Shown here: positions 1-7,804 of the stretch, piece by piece
Layout: each line of letters opens with the position of its first letter
Numbering within the stretch: the first letter of the stretch is position 1
Assembly (NCBI GenBank): GCA_002429245.1
Contig: DIZA01000006.1
Coordinates: 1-64,000 of the forward strand
From: Candidatus Saccharibacteria bacterium UBA6040
GTDB lineage: Bacteria > Patescibacteriota > Saccharimonadia > Saccharimonadales > Saccharimonadaceae
Length of the DNA: 64,000 nucleotides
Direction of reading: 5' to 3'
Translations under genes and position numbers: made by a program
The notes under the pieces: generated by a model
Told to the model about the DNA's origin: nothing
What the model saw: the letters and a program-made list of their open reading frames with translations, nothing else
The model's database searches: none

Positions 1-9
1 ATATAGCGT

Positions 10-1197
10 TTAGAGGATTTCTTCGATAGTGGAACCTGGCTTGTAAAGCGCAAGTGGCTGGTTGTCCATTGCCCATGCTTTTTGAATAGGAGTCACAATC
101 TCCCATGAACGTAAGATTTCAGGGCTCGTCGTAAAGATATACTTACGTCCCCGAATCGCTTCAACAAGGACGCGCTCGTAAGCGTCAGGAAGTTTCGAGT
201 CTTTCGCGACGATCTTCTCTTCAGCAAAGCTATCTTCTGTTCCGTCGTGATAGCGAATAACGATTGCGCTTCCCTTGTGATCAAGATTCTTGCCCGTCGT
301 CAGGCGAAGTGGTGTCCCAAGCCATCGCTCATCATTGCTGGTCAGAAGGACACTTGCAAAGGTTTCGGTCTGACTACCCGGATTCTTCACTTCTTCTTGG
401 TAGCCTTCATACTGAGCACGTTTCGCATCAGCGGGGTTTGCATCGTTCAGCTGTTCAAGGGCTTTAAAACGACGTGAGGCAATATCACTAATAGTAAACG
501 GCCCCTTAAGGTCCATCAGCACCAGTGAAAGGAGCTGCATCAGATGCCCTTGGATAAAGTCACGCAGTGCACCGGTCTCTTCGTAGAAGGTTGCGCGGTC
601 CTCGATACCAATTTTCTCGGTCGCAATAATATCAACCGAAGCAACCGAAACATTGCCCCACTGGTGCTCACTACTTTCGGCGTTTGAACGAAGTCTAATG
701 ACTTCTGCGGCGACTTCTTTCGCCATGTAATGATCGATGCGGTAAATCTGCGCTTCTTCGTAGTAGTGACCTGTACGCTCGATGTAATCTTGCGCAGATG
801 CTAAGTCAAAGCCGAACGGCTTTTCGAATAAAAGCTTCACATTGTTCGTATTCAGTCCAGCGAGGCCCAGGAAGTCGACAATGTCAGCAGCAGCACTTGG
901 GGGAACAGAAAGGTAGATGAGCGCCTGCTCATCCTCTTGAAGGTCAAGATAGTGACGCAAACGGACGTAGTCCTCTGCTCGGGCAAGATCCATCGTAAAA
1001 ATAGTCGTGAGGTCAGTCAGTATTTCGCTATTTGTTGCCGTTTCGACAAGTTCTGCAACATGTACGTCACGTCGTGAGACACCGACGATAGAGAGGTCTT
1101 TGAATTCCCCACTTTGAACAATCTCTTTTAAGGCTGGCAATAGTTTGCGACGACTTAAATCGCCTGTAATTCCGAATATGACAAGTTTTGTTTTCAT
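10..1197 (-). CDS. zwf: Glucose-6-phosphate dehydrogenase
   Basis: Oxidises glucose 6-phosphate to 6-phosphogluconolactone with NAD(P)+ in the oxidative pentose phosphate pathway (cytoplasm). The N-terminus has the Rossmann dinucleotide motif GITGDLSRRKLLPAL, then EKPFGFDL and the substrate-site motif YRIDHYMAKE with the catalytic-region His. At 395 aa it is shorter than typical enzymes (~480-500 aa), as in other reduced CPR genomes, but the core motifs are intact. Start at 1197 follows a TATAAT-like box (GGTATAATAAAAG) a few bases upstream, so the mRNA leader would be very short. Confidence 0.93.
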   Translation of the reverse strand: MKTKLVIFGITGDLSRRKLLPALKEIVQSGEFKDLSIVGVSRRDVHVAELVETATNSEILTDLTTIFTMDLARAEDYVRLRHYLDLQEDEQALIYLSVPPSAAADIVDFLGLAGLNTNNVKLLFEKPFGFDLASAQDYIERTGHYYEEAQIYRIDHYMAKEVAAEVIRLRSNAESSEHQWGNVSVASVDIIATEKIGIEDRATFYEETGALRDFIQGHLMQLLSLVLMDLKGPFTISDIASRRFKALEQLNDANPADAKRAQYEGYQEEVKNPGSQTETFASVLLTSNDERWLGTPLRLTTGKNLDHKGSAIVIRYHDGTEDSFAEEKIVAKDSKLPDAYERVLVEAIRGRKYIFTTSPEILRSWEIVTPIQKAWAMDNQPLALYKPGSTIEEIL

Positions 1198-1244
1198 TAC
1201 TTTTATTATACCTCATCTGATACTTTATTTTGTATAGCGTGTAT

Positions 1245-1273
1245 TTGACGTAAGCAGGTTAAATTGTTATAAT
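1245..1273 (+). promoter_or_regulatory. Consensus sigma70-type promoter of the 1324 cassette
   Basis: TTGACG (1245-1250), 17-nt spacer, TATAAT (1268-1273). The predicted transcript would start near 1280, giving a leader of about 45 nt before the GTG start at 1324. This is closer to consensus than most promoters of neighbouring genes. Confidence 0.75.
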
Positions 1274-1323
1274 ATACATGTTCCACTGACCAGTGAGACG
1301 CCTACGGATGAAGGGAGTGGCGC

Positions 1324-1755
1324 GTGAACACCGCCCAAATGAAATACGGCGAATATGTTGTCAACTCGACAGACGTAGACGCAATTTTCAGCCTGCAGAA
1401 CATCGAAGACTATTTCGCGCGAGTGACCGTCTGCCTTCGTACGATGTCAGGTACCACCTACGAGATCACCTTCCTCCCTGGTCCAATCCGGAGAGGTTTC
1501 CATCGCGGCAAAGAAGTGAGCTTTCGGCACGTGAACTACGTGTACACCGAGCTCAACCAACCACCTGTAAAGCTCAATGACCAGTTCGTCTACTTCACAG
1601 GAGCGCTCGTACCGCGGGTCCACTTCTACGGCGTCCTCCCTCAAGAGGATGAGGATCCCCTCGACGGCGAGAAGACCACCGTGTCGAGATCCCCGGGATT
1701 CCTGGACTCGACAGTGATGGCGCTGGTCATCGATTGGAAGAAATTCGTGGCCTAG
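1324..1755 (+). CDS. Hypothetical protein, foreign-looking single-gene cassette
   Basis: A 143-aa protein with no family I recognise: no signal peptide or membrane helix, mixed beta-rich composition. GTG start chosen because GGGAG lies 7 nt upstream. The gene is alone between convergently and divergently placed housekeeping genes, with its own consensus promoter and a GC-rich terminator. It uses more GC-ending codons (CTC, GTC, ACC) than zwf or nrdA next door, which suggests recent acquisition. The same architecture (consensus promoter, short leader, small ORF, CCCC/GGGG terminator) occurs at 33373-33840. Confidence 0.7.
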   Translation: MNTAQMKYGEYVVNSTDVDAIFSLQNIEDYFARVTVCLRTMSGTTYEITFLPGPIRRGFHRGKEVSFRHVNYVYTELNQPPVKLNDQFVYFTGALVPRVHFYGVLPQEDEDPLDGEKTTVSRSPGFLDSTVMALVIDWKKFVA

Positions 1756-1762
1756 AGCCATG

Positions 1763-1799
1763 AAAGCCCCCGTGGCGCAGCAATGCACCCGGGGGTTTC
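1763..1799 (+). terminator. Rho-independent terminator of the 1324 gene
   Basis: GC-rich stem between AAAGCCCCCG and CGGGGGTTTC with a ~16-nt internal segment, directly after the 1324 gene stop. The T run is short (TTTCTCAATTT). Confidence 0.6.
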
Positions 1800-1813
1800 T
1801 CAATTTCTGAGGC

Positions 1814-2407
1814 CTATCCTAAGAATGTATCGGGTACTGGGTCACCAAACCGAGCGTCTTTGACATCGATAATGCCTCGCACGCTCATCTTTGGAAAATC
1901 ACGGTCATAAATCACATCAACCGAACCGAAGACGGCATCATTCCAGTCAAATCCGAGTTTTGCTGTAGCTTCGCGAACAATAACCTCGGTTTCAGCTTCG
2001 ATCTCGATATACGGTTTAATCCATGGCCATTCATCAATCACCACTTCCGCCTCACCAAGCTTCCAGGTTTCACGCCTACTTTCTTGCAGCGTAATATAGT
2101 GCCAACCCGCTTCGGCAAAGATTTCTACGGTCGTGTCAAAATCGCCAACCGTCGTTTCGATCTCTTTCGTACTGTCAATCGTCGTTAATCCGTCAGGAAG
2201 CGCACGTCGTTTAAATGCCAAGGTCGTCTTATCCCCTTCATCGCGAATACGAATAAACGAATTCTCTTTTTCGTGATGCGGTTCTTCAATCAGAGCCCGC
2301 TTCATAAGACGCATCGGATGCTCAAGTTCAGCACCAGCCGCTTCAAGTCGACGTCGAATATCATCAGTATCAACATCGATGAACTTTACTTCAATTTCCG
2401 ACTTCAT
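1814..2407 (-). CDS. CYTH-domain protein (class IV adenylate cyclase / thiamine triphosphatase-like)
   Basis: A 197-aa CYTH fold protein acting on triphosphate-containing substrates; the exact substrate cannot be told from sequence. It opens with the hallmark EIEVKF (the ExExK motif) at residues 3-8 and has the alternating charged strand motifs SFIRIRDEG, TTLAFKRR, STKEIETTV and YIEIEAE expected of the beta-tunnel. Start ATG at 2407 sits one base after the nrdB stop (TAG G ATG), so it is translationally coupled to the ribonucleotide reductase operon. Confidence 0.82.
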   Translation of the reverse strand: MKSEIEVKFIDVDTDDIRRRLEAAGAELEHPMRLMKRALIEEPHHEKENSFIRIRDEGDKTTLAFKRRALPDGLTTIDSTKEIETTVGDFDTTVEIFAEAGWHYITLQESRRETWKLGEAEVVIDEWPWIKPYIEIEAETEVIVREATAKLGFDWNDAVFGSVDVIYDRDFPKMSVRGIIDVKDARFGDPVPDTFLG

Positions 2408-2408
2408 C

Positions 2409-3401
2409 CTATTCAGATTTCGGCGTGCCAGCGTTGACTTCGTAGCTTGTGTTGGTTGCTTCAAAGAAGTTCACCAATTGGAGCGTGTCATTCGCACCAG
2501 CCATCCACTTCGCAGGGTTAGAAACCTTATAGTGAGGCTCAAATCCAAGCTCTTCTAGTCGACGGTCAGCCAAATACTTCACGTACTGGTTAATGTAATC
2601 GCTGTTAAGGCCAAGAATACCGTTAGGAAGTAGGTCCTTGTTGTAATCCTGTTCCATTTCAACACCATCGATAATCATTTGCTTGATTTCATTCGCGAAC
2701 TCTTCAGTTTGCAGGTCTTCATTCTCTTCAAGCACAGTCAGAATCAAGTTAATACCAAACTTAAGGTGCAGTGACTCGTCACGAACAACCCAGTCAATCA
2801 AGCTGGCGAAGTTACGAAGGAGGTTTCGTTGACGGAAGCTTAAAGCAACCATGAAGCCGCTGTAAAACCAGATACCTTCAAGGATGATATTGTACGCAAC
2901 CAAGTTACGGACAAAGTCTTTCTTGCCGTCTGTTGTTGTGATGTCGAGTGTTTGTTCAGTCATACGTTTGATGTAACGAGTCTCGAACTCTTCCTTACGT
3001 GCCATTGATGGGGTATCAACGTGTGCATCGTAGGCAAGTTCACGATCAATTGGGAATGTCTCGAGGACATACTCAAACGACATACAGTGGTTTGCTTCTT
3101 CCCACATCTGCTTTGCGAGGTACAGATGACACTCTGCGGCATTAACATAAGGATACACACCAAATGCTAAAGCTTTATTAACCAATAGTTCATTCGGGTT
3201 GAAGTAGCTCATGAGGAATGTCACGGCGTGACGCTCTTCTTCGCTCATCTTCTTCCAGTCCGAAAGATCTTGTCCTAGTTGGATCTCATTAGGAAACCAA
3301 GTGTTTGCAACAGCTTGATTGTAGAGATCCATTGCCCACTTGTACTTTACCGGCTTCAGGAGCAATCCGTCCTGAATACCTGTTCCTAAAATTCCTGCCA
3401 T
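2409..3401 (-). CDS. nrdB: Ribonucleotide reductase small subunit, class Ic-like
   Basis: Radical-generating beta subunit of class I ribonucleotide reductase, 330 aa. Metal ligand motifs are visible: E71 in PNELLV, E102/H105 in EEANHCMSF, a later Glu in ILEGIWFY, and DESLHLKF. The residue at the usual tyrosyl-radical position (four after the His) is Phe109, and the first ligand is Glu, not Asp. The spacing E71-E102-H105-F109 matches the Mn/Fe class Ic subunit of Chlamydia (E89, E120, H123, F127). Start at 3401 is supported by AGGAGG 4 nt upstream; the extended upstream ORF has no such site. It lies downstream of nrdA and the 57-aa CDSCQ ORF. Confidence 0.92.
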   Translation of the reverse strand: MAGILGTGIQDGLLLKPVKYKWAMDLYNQAVANTWFPNEIQLGQDLSDWKKMSEEERHAVTFLMSYFNPNELLVNKALAFGVYPYVNAAECHLYLAKQMWEEANHCMSFEYVLETFPIDRELAYDAHVDTPSMARKEEFETRYIKRMTEQTLDITTTDGKKDFVRNLVAYNIILEGIWFYSGFMVALSFRQRNLLRNFASLIDWVVRDESLHLKFGINLILTVLEENEDLQTEEFANEIKQMIIDGVEMEQDYNKDLLPNGILGLNSDYINQYVKYLADRRLEELGFEPHYKVSNPAKWMAGANDTLQLVNFFEATNTSYEVNAGTPKSE

Positions 3402-3427
3402 GTTCCTCCTAAGTTTATATTCAACGA

Positions 3428-3601
3428 TTATTGGCAGCTGTCGCACATTGTAAGATCCGCTGGATCGAGTGGTGCTGCACTGACGCCACGAGATGCTGCG
3501 TCTTCATTAGCTTGGATCTGAGCATTAGCCATCGCTGCGTCGATTGCGGCTAATTTCTCGTCTAGGCTCATTGTGTCGTTGATGATTGTTGATGCGTTCA
3601 T
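3428..3601 (-). CDS. 57-aa protein ending CDSCQ: detached NrdA C-terminal tail
   Basis: Small ORF between nrdA and nrdB, same strand, preceded by AAGGGGAC about 10 nt before its ATG. It is hydrophilic and Ala/Asp-rich (MNASTIINDTMSLDEKLAAI at the start) and ends PADLTMCDSCQ. Many class I NrdA proteins end in a flexible linker followed by a redox Cys pair of the form CxxCQ, which relays electrons from thioredoxin to the active-site disulfide. The NrdA encoded here has no cysteine in its last ~50 residues. I infer that this ORF supplies the tail in trans; a stand-alone redox peptide is the same idea stated more generally. Confidence 0.75.
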   Translation of the reverse strand: MNASTIINDTMSLDEKLAAIDAAMANAQIQANEDAASRGVSAAPLDPADLTMCDSCQ

Positions 3602-3691
3602 TTCTGAAGTCCCCTTATTCTTTACTATATTCTTTTTTAATTATGTTTTGCTTTGAGTGGTTCTACGGATCTACGTTTTCGTCGTCATAGG

Positions 3692-6097
3692 CTAGACACC
3701 AACTTCTTGCTTCTTTGCGAATCCGAAGCCTACTTTACGTGCGCCACCATCCGATGTTTCTGCCTTGTTCACCTTTGTCGTGCTTTGTTCAGCAGTATGT
3801 CGAGGTTTCACGTGCAGATAGTAGGTTGTTTTGAGTCCGCGCTTCCACGCTGCACTGTAGATATCTACCATTTCATCAATGTCGCGTGTCTCGAGGTACA
3901 TGTTACGGCTAATTGCTTGGTCAACCCATTTTTGTGCTCGTGCAGCCACTTCGATGAAGCTGTATGGGCTGAGCTGGAAGCTGGTTTTGTACACATCTTT
4001 GAGCTTTTGTGGAATAGCGTCGATCTGCTGTACGTCACCTTGAGCGATCAGGATTTGCTCTTTCACGTCATCCCAAATACCAAGGTTTTTGAGGTCGTGA
4101 ACAAGGTTAGTGTTCACTTCAAGGAACTTGCCGTTCAATGTTGCACGAGAGAAAATCTGTGCGAATTGTGGGTCGAGTCCAGGAGTCGTTCCGGCGATGT
4201 GTGCAATGTTTGCTGTTGGCGCGACTGCCATCAGCGTTGCGTTGCGCATGCCTTTTTTGACCTTGATGCGAAGCTTGTCCCAGTCAAGACGAGTCTTGCG
4301 GTTCACTTCAACTTTTACCTTACGGTCAGCAGCAAGTTCGTCGATTGTATCGATAGGAAGCATTCCCTTGCTCCAGCCACTTCCCTTGAAGGTTGGGTAT
4401 GCACCGTACTTCTTTGCGAGGTCAGCTGATTCATCTATCGCGTGGTAACTAATGAACTCCGCAATTTGATCGACGAGATCGTAAGCTTCTTCTGATTCAT
4501 AACTAAAGCCGAGCTTTTCGATAACATCAGTGAATCCCATGAACCCAAGGCCAAGTGCGCGGTTCTGATTGTTAGAGTACATTGCTTCTGGAACCGGTGT
4601 ATTGGTAATGTCACACAAGTTATCAAGTTGACGGATAGCGCTTCGGCTTGATTCAGCCAGACGGTCCCAGTCCCACGTCTTATCAGCATTCAAGTGTGCC
4701 GAAAGGTTGATGCTGACGAGGTTACACACTGCGGTGTTGTCCTTGTCTTGTGGCAATGTAATTTCAGTACAAAGGTTCGAAAGGTGAATTGTTGATGTAT
4801 TGTTGTTCAATGCACGAACGTTGATTGTATCTTTCCAAGTTAACCATGGGTGGCTTGTTGCTTGGAGAGTGATCAAAATCTGACGGAATTGTTCGCGGGC
4901 TTTGGTTTTAATAAAGTCACGCATTTCACCAGCCTCAGCTTTTTTGACGTAGCCTTGGTAAGCTTTTGCGAATTCAGCCCCGTAAAGGTCTGGAAGATCT
5001 TTTACTTCAGCTGGGTCAAACAGGTACCAGTCTTGGTCTTTCTCAACACGCTTCATGAATTCGTCGCTAATAAATACAGCGGTATTTGCGAGACGAGTTC
5101 GAAGGTATGGGTCGCCTGAGTTTTGTTTGAGGTCAAGGAATTGTGGGAAATTGAGATGCCAGTTTTCCATATACAAAGCCGCTGCGCCAGCTTTTTTACC
5201 CTTACGTGATACGGCGAAGAGTGCCGTGTCGATCATTTTCATGAATGGGATCGGGCCAGTCGACTCGGTGTTAGTCGTCTTTACCGGAGACCCCGCTGCT
5301 CGGAGCTTGTTTAAGCTGATTCCGATTCCTCCGGTACCTTTGGCAATCCACATAACGTCGCGAACACCCTTAGCGATTGATTCCATGTCGTCTTGGACTT
5401 CGATCAAGAAACAGTTTGAAAGTTGTGGAAACGATCCACCAGCGTTCACACGAGTTGATCCACCAGGAACGTATTCAAGGTTAGACATGTGCTCGTAAAA
5501 GTCGAGGGCACACGCTGTTGGATCTTCGGCGTTGAAGCTGAGTCCCATTGCAATACGCATGTGTGTAAACTGTGGAACCTCAACTGGTTTACTGTCTTGT
5601 CCACGTAGCGCGTATCGGTTTTTGTTTGTCACAACACCTAGGTACTTGCTGAGTCCATCTTTTGAAGGATTAAGAGCCTTCGCTAGTTTTTTAAGGTCAA
5701 ACAGCTTACCGTTCATTCGTTCGTCAAGAAGTCCGTCTGTAACGCCAGCCTTTAGATAAGCAACAAACTTATCTTCGTGGAGCTTCTTTAGTTCTTCGGC
5801 AGTGGTGTATTCGCCCAAGATATTCTTGTAAATGTTCTTAAGGAGCAGACGAGTCGCGATGATATCAAAATCTGGATCATCTTTTACGTTCTGGAGTGCA
5901 GTATGGATAACCGCTTCGTCGAGCTGTTCTGACGTAATACCGTCAAAAAGTGTTAACTGTAGTTCTGATGCAACTTGGACAACCTTGCTGATTTGGTCTG
6001 GAAGGCCCTCACTAGCCTCAACCAATGCAAGATTGATCTTGTTAGCGTCAAATGGTTCGCGGGTGCCATCGCGTTTTACCACTGTGATTGCGCTCAT
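3692..6097 (-). CDS. nrdA: Ribonucleoside-diphosphate reductase large subunit (class I)
   Basis: Catalytic alpha subunit, 801 aa, reduces NDPs to dNDPs. An ATP-cone starts the protein (AITVVKRDGTREPFDANKIN). Active-site residues are present: Cys in QLSNCFLIEV, the NLCTEITLP loop with the thiyl-radical Cys and catalytic Glu, the second disulfide Cys in NTAVCNLVSINL, and the radical-path tyrosines in KTTYYLH. The C-terminus (GGARKVGFGFAKKQEVGV) lacks the usual redox Cys pair; a separate ORF ending CDSCQ lies about 90 bp downstream. Transcribed with that ORF, nrdB and the CYTH gene from a promoter near 6300. Confidence 0.95.
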   Translation of the reverse strand: MSAITVVKRDGTREPFDANKINLALVEASEGLPDQISKVVQVASELQLTLFDGITSEQLDEAVIHTALQNVKDDPDFDIIATRLLLKNIYKNILGEYTTAEELKKLHEDKFVAYLKAGVTDGLLDERMNGKLFDLKKLAKALNPSKDGLSKYLGVVTNKNRYALRGQDSKPVEVPQFTHMRIAMGLSFNAEDPTACALDFYEHMSNLEYVPGGSTRVNAGGSFPQLSNCFLIEVQDDMESIAKGVRDVMWIAKGTGGIGISLNKLRAAGSPVKTTNTESTGPIPFMKMIDTALFAVSRKGKKAGAAALYMENWHLNFPQFLDLKQNSGDPYLRTRLANTAVFISDEFMKRVEKDQDWYLFDPAEVKDLPDLYGAEFAKAYQGYVKKAEAGEMRDFIKTKAREQFRQILITLQATSHPWLTWKDTINVRALNNNTSTIHLSNLCTEITLPQDKDNTAVCNLVSINLSAHLNADKTWDWDRLAESSRSAIRQLDNLCDITNTPVPEAMYSNNQNRALGLGFMGFTDVIEKLGFSYESEEAYDLVDQIAEFISYHAIDESADLAKKYGAYPTFKGSGWSKGMLPIDTIDELAADRKVKVEVNRKTRLDWDKLRIKVKKGMRNATLMAVAPTANIAHIAGTTPGLDPQFAQIFSRATLNGKFLEVNTNLVHDLKNLGIWDDVKEQILIAQGDVQQIDAIPQKLKDVYKTSFQLSPYSFIEVAARAQKWVDQAISRNMYLETRDIDEMVDIYSAAWKRGLKTTYYLHVKPRHTAEQSTTKVNKAETSDGGARKVGFGFAKKQEVGV

Positions 6098-6262
6098 TGA
6101 AATTCCCCTATACTACTGTTCTTATGTTATATTTTATTCTTTTTGGTGACATCACACACCACCTCCCGAGTGCCCCGATGAAGATTTTCAAAGGGGTGCA
6201 AGAAGAACTACGGAGTAGCGGCCGACTGTTCTAACTTGCTAAATGTGTATTTTGATGTCAGT

Positions 6263-6276
6263 ACTACATATGTAGT
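6263..6276. promoter_or_regulatory. Perfect 14-bp palindrome downstream of the nrd promoter, candidate operator
   Basis: ACTACATATGTAGT is a perfect palindrome just downstream of the predicted -10 box of the nrdA promoter, where a repressor would block transcription. It resembles the NrdR box (CACTATATATAGTG type), but its half sites are 2 bp further apart. A related inverted repeat (CTACGCTA-4-TAGCGTAG) lies near 6402-6421. Confidence 0.5.
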
Positions 6277-6287
6277 GCTTATGTAAG

Positions 6288-6316
6288 ACTATAGGCCCCC
6301 ACATATGGTTTTTCAA
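6288..6316 (-). promoter_or_regulatory. Promoter of the nrdA operon
   Basis: On the minus strand TTGAAA (6316-6311), 17-nt spacer, TATAGT (6293-6288). Transcription would start near 6281, giving a ~180-nt leader before nrdA. The 6098-6439 gap holds this promoter, the palindromes and a leader with GC-rich patches (GGGGCACTCGGGAGGTGG); I see no gene in it. Confidence 0.6.
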
Positions 6317-6439
6317 GCGTTTTATTAAGTTTTTTTGACTACATACAACATAAGCGGAATTTAACCCCTTAAAACTATGTATAGCGTTGTAAATTAGAAA
6401 CACTACGCTATATGTAGCGTAGTTGTTATATACGCAGCC

Positions 6440-6790
6440 CTACCCTTCGCGTTGGATAAAGCGGGCTTCGTTCGTCACTTCCTTTGCAATCACAGCAGCA
6501 CCTAGATCGATACCAGTCTGATTCGCCAAGTGGACGAGGTACAGCTGGACATCGGCAAGCTCTTCACCTAGTTCAACGTTATACGCATGATCCCGATTCA
6601 TCCCCTCATGCTTGCGCACAGCCCTTGCTAATTCACCGAGCTCTTCGGCTAGGAGCAACAATGTATCTTTTGCCGTCTCTTTGTCCCAGCCGCGACGTTT
6701 CGCGGTCTCAGCATAATACGCCTGCAGCCTACTAATGCCATCAGCGATTGAAATATTCATATCTTCTTTGGAATTTACCATTTGTTTCAT
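6440..6790 (-). CDS. MazG-like nucleotide pyrophosphohydrolase
   Basis: About 116 aa, all-alpha NTP-PPase fold. Visible signature: LAEELGELARAVRKHEG followed by VELGEELADVQLYLVHLA, the paired ExxE and ExxD Mg2+-binding helices of the MazG/dUTPase-like family. Such enzymes hydrolyse (d)NTPs to monophosphates and clean nucleotide pools; the position upstream of the RNR operon fits but the substrate is not determinable. The start is uncertain: ATGs at 6790, 6781 and 6760 are possible; 6790 has GGAG close upstream. Confidence 0.75.
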   Translation of the reverse strand: MKQMVNSKEDMNISIADGISRLQAYYAETAKRRGWDKETAKDTLLLLAEELGELARAVRKHEGMNRDHAYNVELGEELADVQLYLVHLANQTGIDLGAAVIAKEVTNEARFIQREG

Positions 6791-6808
6791 AGTACTCCAG
6801 CTAGCTGA

Positions 6809-6846
6809 GAATAAAAATATGACCACACTGGGTCATATTTTTATTC
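6809..6846 (-). terminator. Terminator of tRNA-Ser(GGA), perfect inverted repeat
   Basis: A 16-bp perfect inverted repeat (GAATAAAAATATGACC with a 6-nt loop) directly after the tRNA 3' end. It ends in a T-rich strand in both directions. It shows the unoccupied state of a tRNA-Ser locus: tRNA CCA end, then terminator, with no insertion. Confidence 0.75.
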
Positions 6847-6936
6847 TGGCGGAGAGGACAAGATTCGAACTTGCGGTACCATTGCTGGCACACACGCTTT
6901 CCAAGCGTGCGCCTTCAACCACTCGGCCACCTCTCC
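6847..6936 (-). tRNA. tRNA-Ser(GGA)
   Basis: Minus-strand class II tRNA with acceptor GGAGAGG/CCTCTCC, discriminator G, encoded CCA, T-loop TTCGAAT, long variable arm. Anticodon loop CTTGGAAAG gives anticodon GGA (serine codons UCC/UCU). Its 3' end carries the same TGGCGG (plus strand) used as integration core in two other tRNA-Ser genes, but no element is inserted here. Confidence 0.95.
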
Positions 6937-7018
6937 GTATGACCCCAGTATATCAGTTGTTTAAATCACGCCATAAATACAGTTGTGTCGCAAGCGTTGA
7001 CCTCCCATAATAGATGAA

Positions 7019-7804
7019 ATGGCAAAAACAAAGACCGAACCAGTTATTGTCCTGCGAGATCTCAAAAAGAGTTTCGGTATTGGTGATGCCGAACACTACG
7101 CGATCGATGGTATTGACCTGACGATCCGCAAGGGTGAGTTCATTGCGATTATGGGTCCCAGTGGCTGTGGTAAAACGACGCTTCTTAATATCCTCGGGTT
7201 GCTTGATTCGAGGATCGAAGGTGAATACGACCTCGAAGATCGACCCGTCGCCAGTCTTGGCGCTCGTCGCCAAGCCCGCATTCGTAGTCAGCAAATTGGC
7301 TTTATTTTTCAGAATTTCAACCTTGTCACTCGCCTGAACGTGATTGATAATGTCGCACTTCCCCTTGTCTACAAAGGAACGACAAAACTAAATCGCGAAA
7401 AACAGGCCAGTGCCATTCTGCATACCTTCCATTTAGGTGAACGTGAGTACTATATGCCCTACCAGCTCTCTGGTGGTCAGACACAGCGTGTTGCGATTGC
7501 ACGTGCCCTCGTCAACAATCCATCAATCATTCTCGCCGACGAGCCGACAGGTAATCTCGACTCTGCAGCCAGTCACATTATTATGGAAGAACTTTCTGAT
7601 CTACATAAACGTGGCAACACTATTATCATGGTGACTCATAACCCTCGGCTGACGACCTACGCCAGTCGAGTTATTACGATGCTCGATGGCAAGATCAACA
7701 CTGATACCGGCGCACCAAAACGAAAAGACGAAACAGATGGCAAACGGCCCCTTGGAAAAAAGCGCAAAAGAGCCAAGCGTAAAAAGGAAGTGACAACAGC
7801 ATGA
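7019..7804 (+). CDS. ABC transporter ATP-binding protein, MacB/LolD type
   Basis: 261-aa ATPase pairing with the FtsX-family permease that overlaps its 3' end (ATGA overlap, 7801-7804). Walker A GPSGCGKTTLLNILG, Q-loop IFQNFNLV, signature LSGGQTQRVAIARALV, Walker B IILADEPTGNLD and H-loop VTHNP are all present. The Lys/Arg-rich C-terminal extension (RPLGKKRKRAKRKKE) is extra to the family core. Members act in substrate or peptide export and cell-envelope stress rather than uptake; the substrate is unknown. Confidence 0.92.
   Translation: MAKTKTEPVIVLRDLKKSFGIGDAEHYAIDGIDLTIRKGEFIAIMGPSGCGKTTLLNILGLLDSRIEGEYDLEDRPVASLGARRQARIRSQQIGFIFQNFNLVTRLNVIDNVALPLVYKGTTKLNREKQASAILHTFHLGEREYYMPYQLSGGQTQRVAIARALVNNPSIILADEPTGNLDSAASHIIMEELSDLHKRGNTIIMVTHNPRLTTYASRVITMLDGKINTDTGAPKRKDETDGKRPLGKKRKRAKRKKEVTTA

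Noticed and set aside
1293..1803. Alternative frames over the 1324 cassette (95 codons plus strand; 118 codons minus strand)
   Set aside because: Arg/His-rich translations typical of GC-rich shadow frames; only the 1324 GTG frame has a ribosome site, and its stop is followed by the terminator.
3653..4429. 258-codon plus-strand ORF within nrdA
   Set aside because: Cys/Phe/Val-rich antisense of a well-supported nrdA; no regulatory signals.
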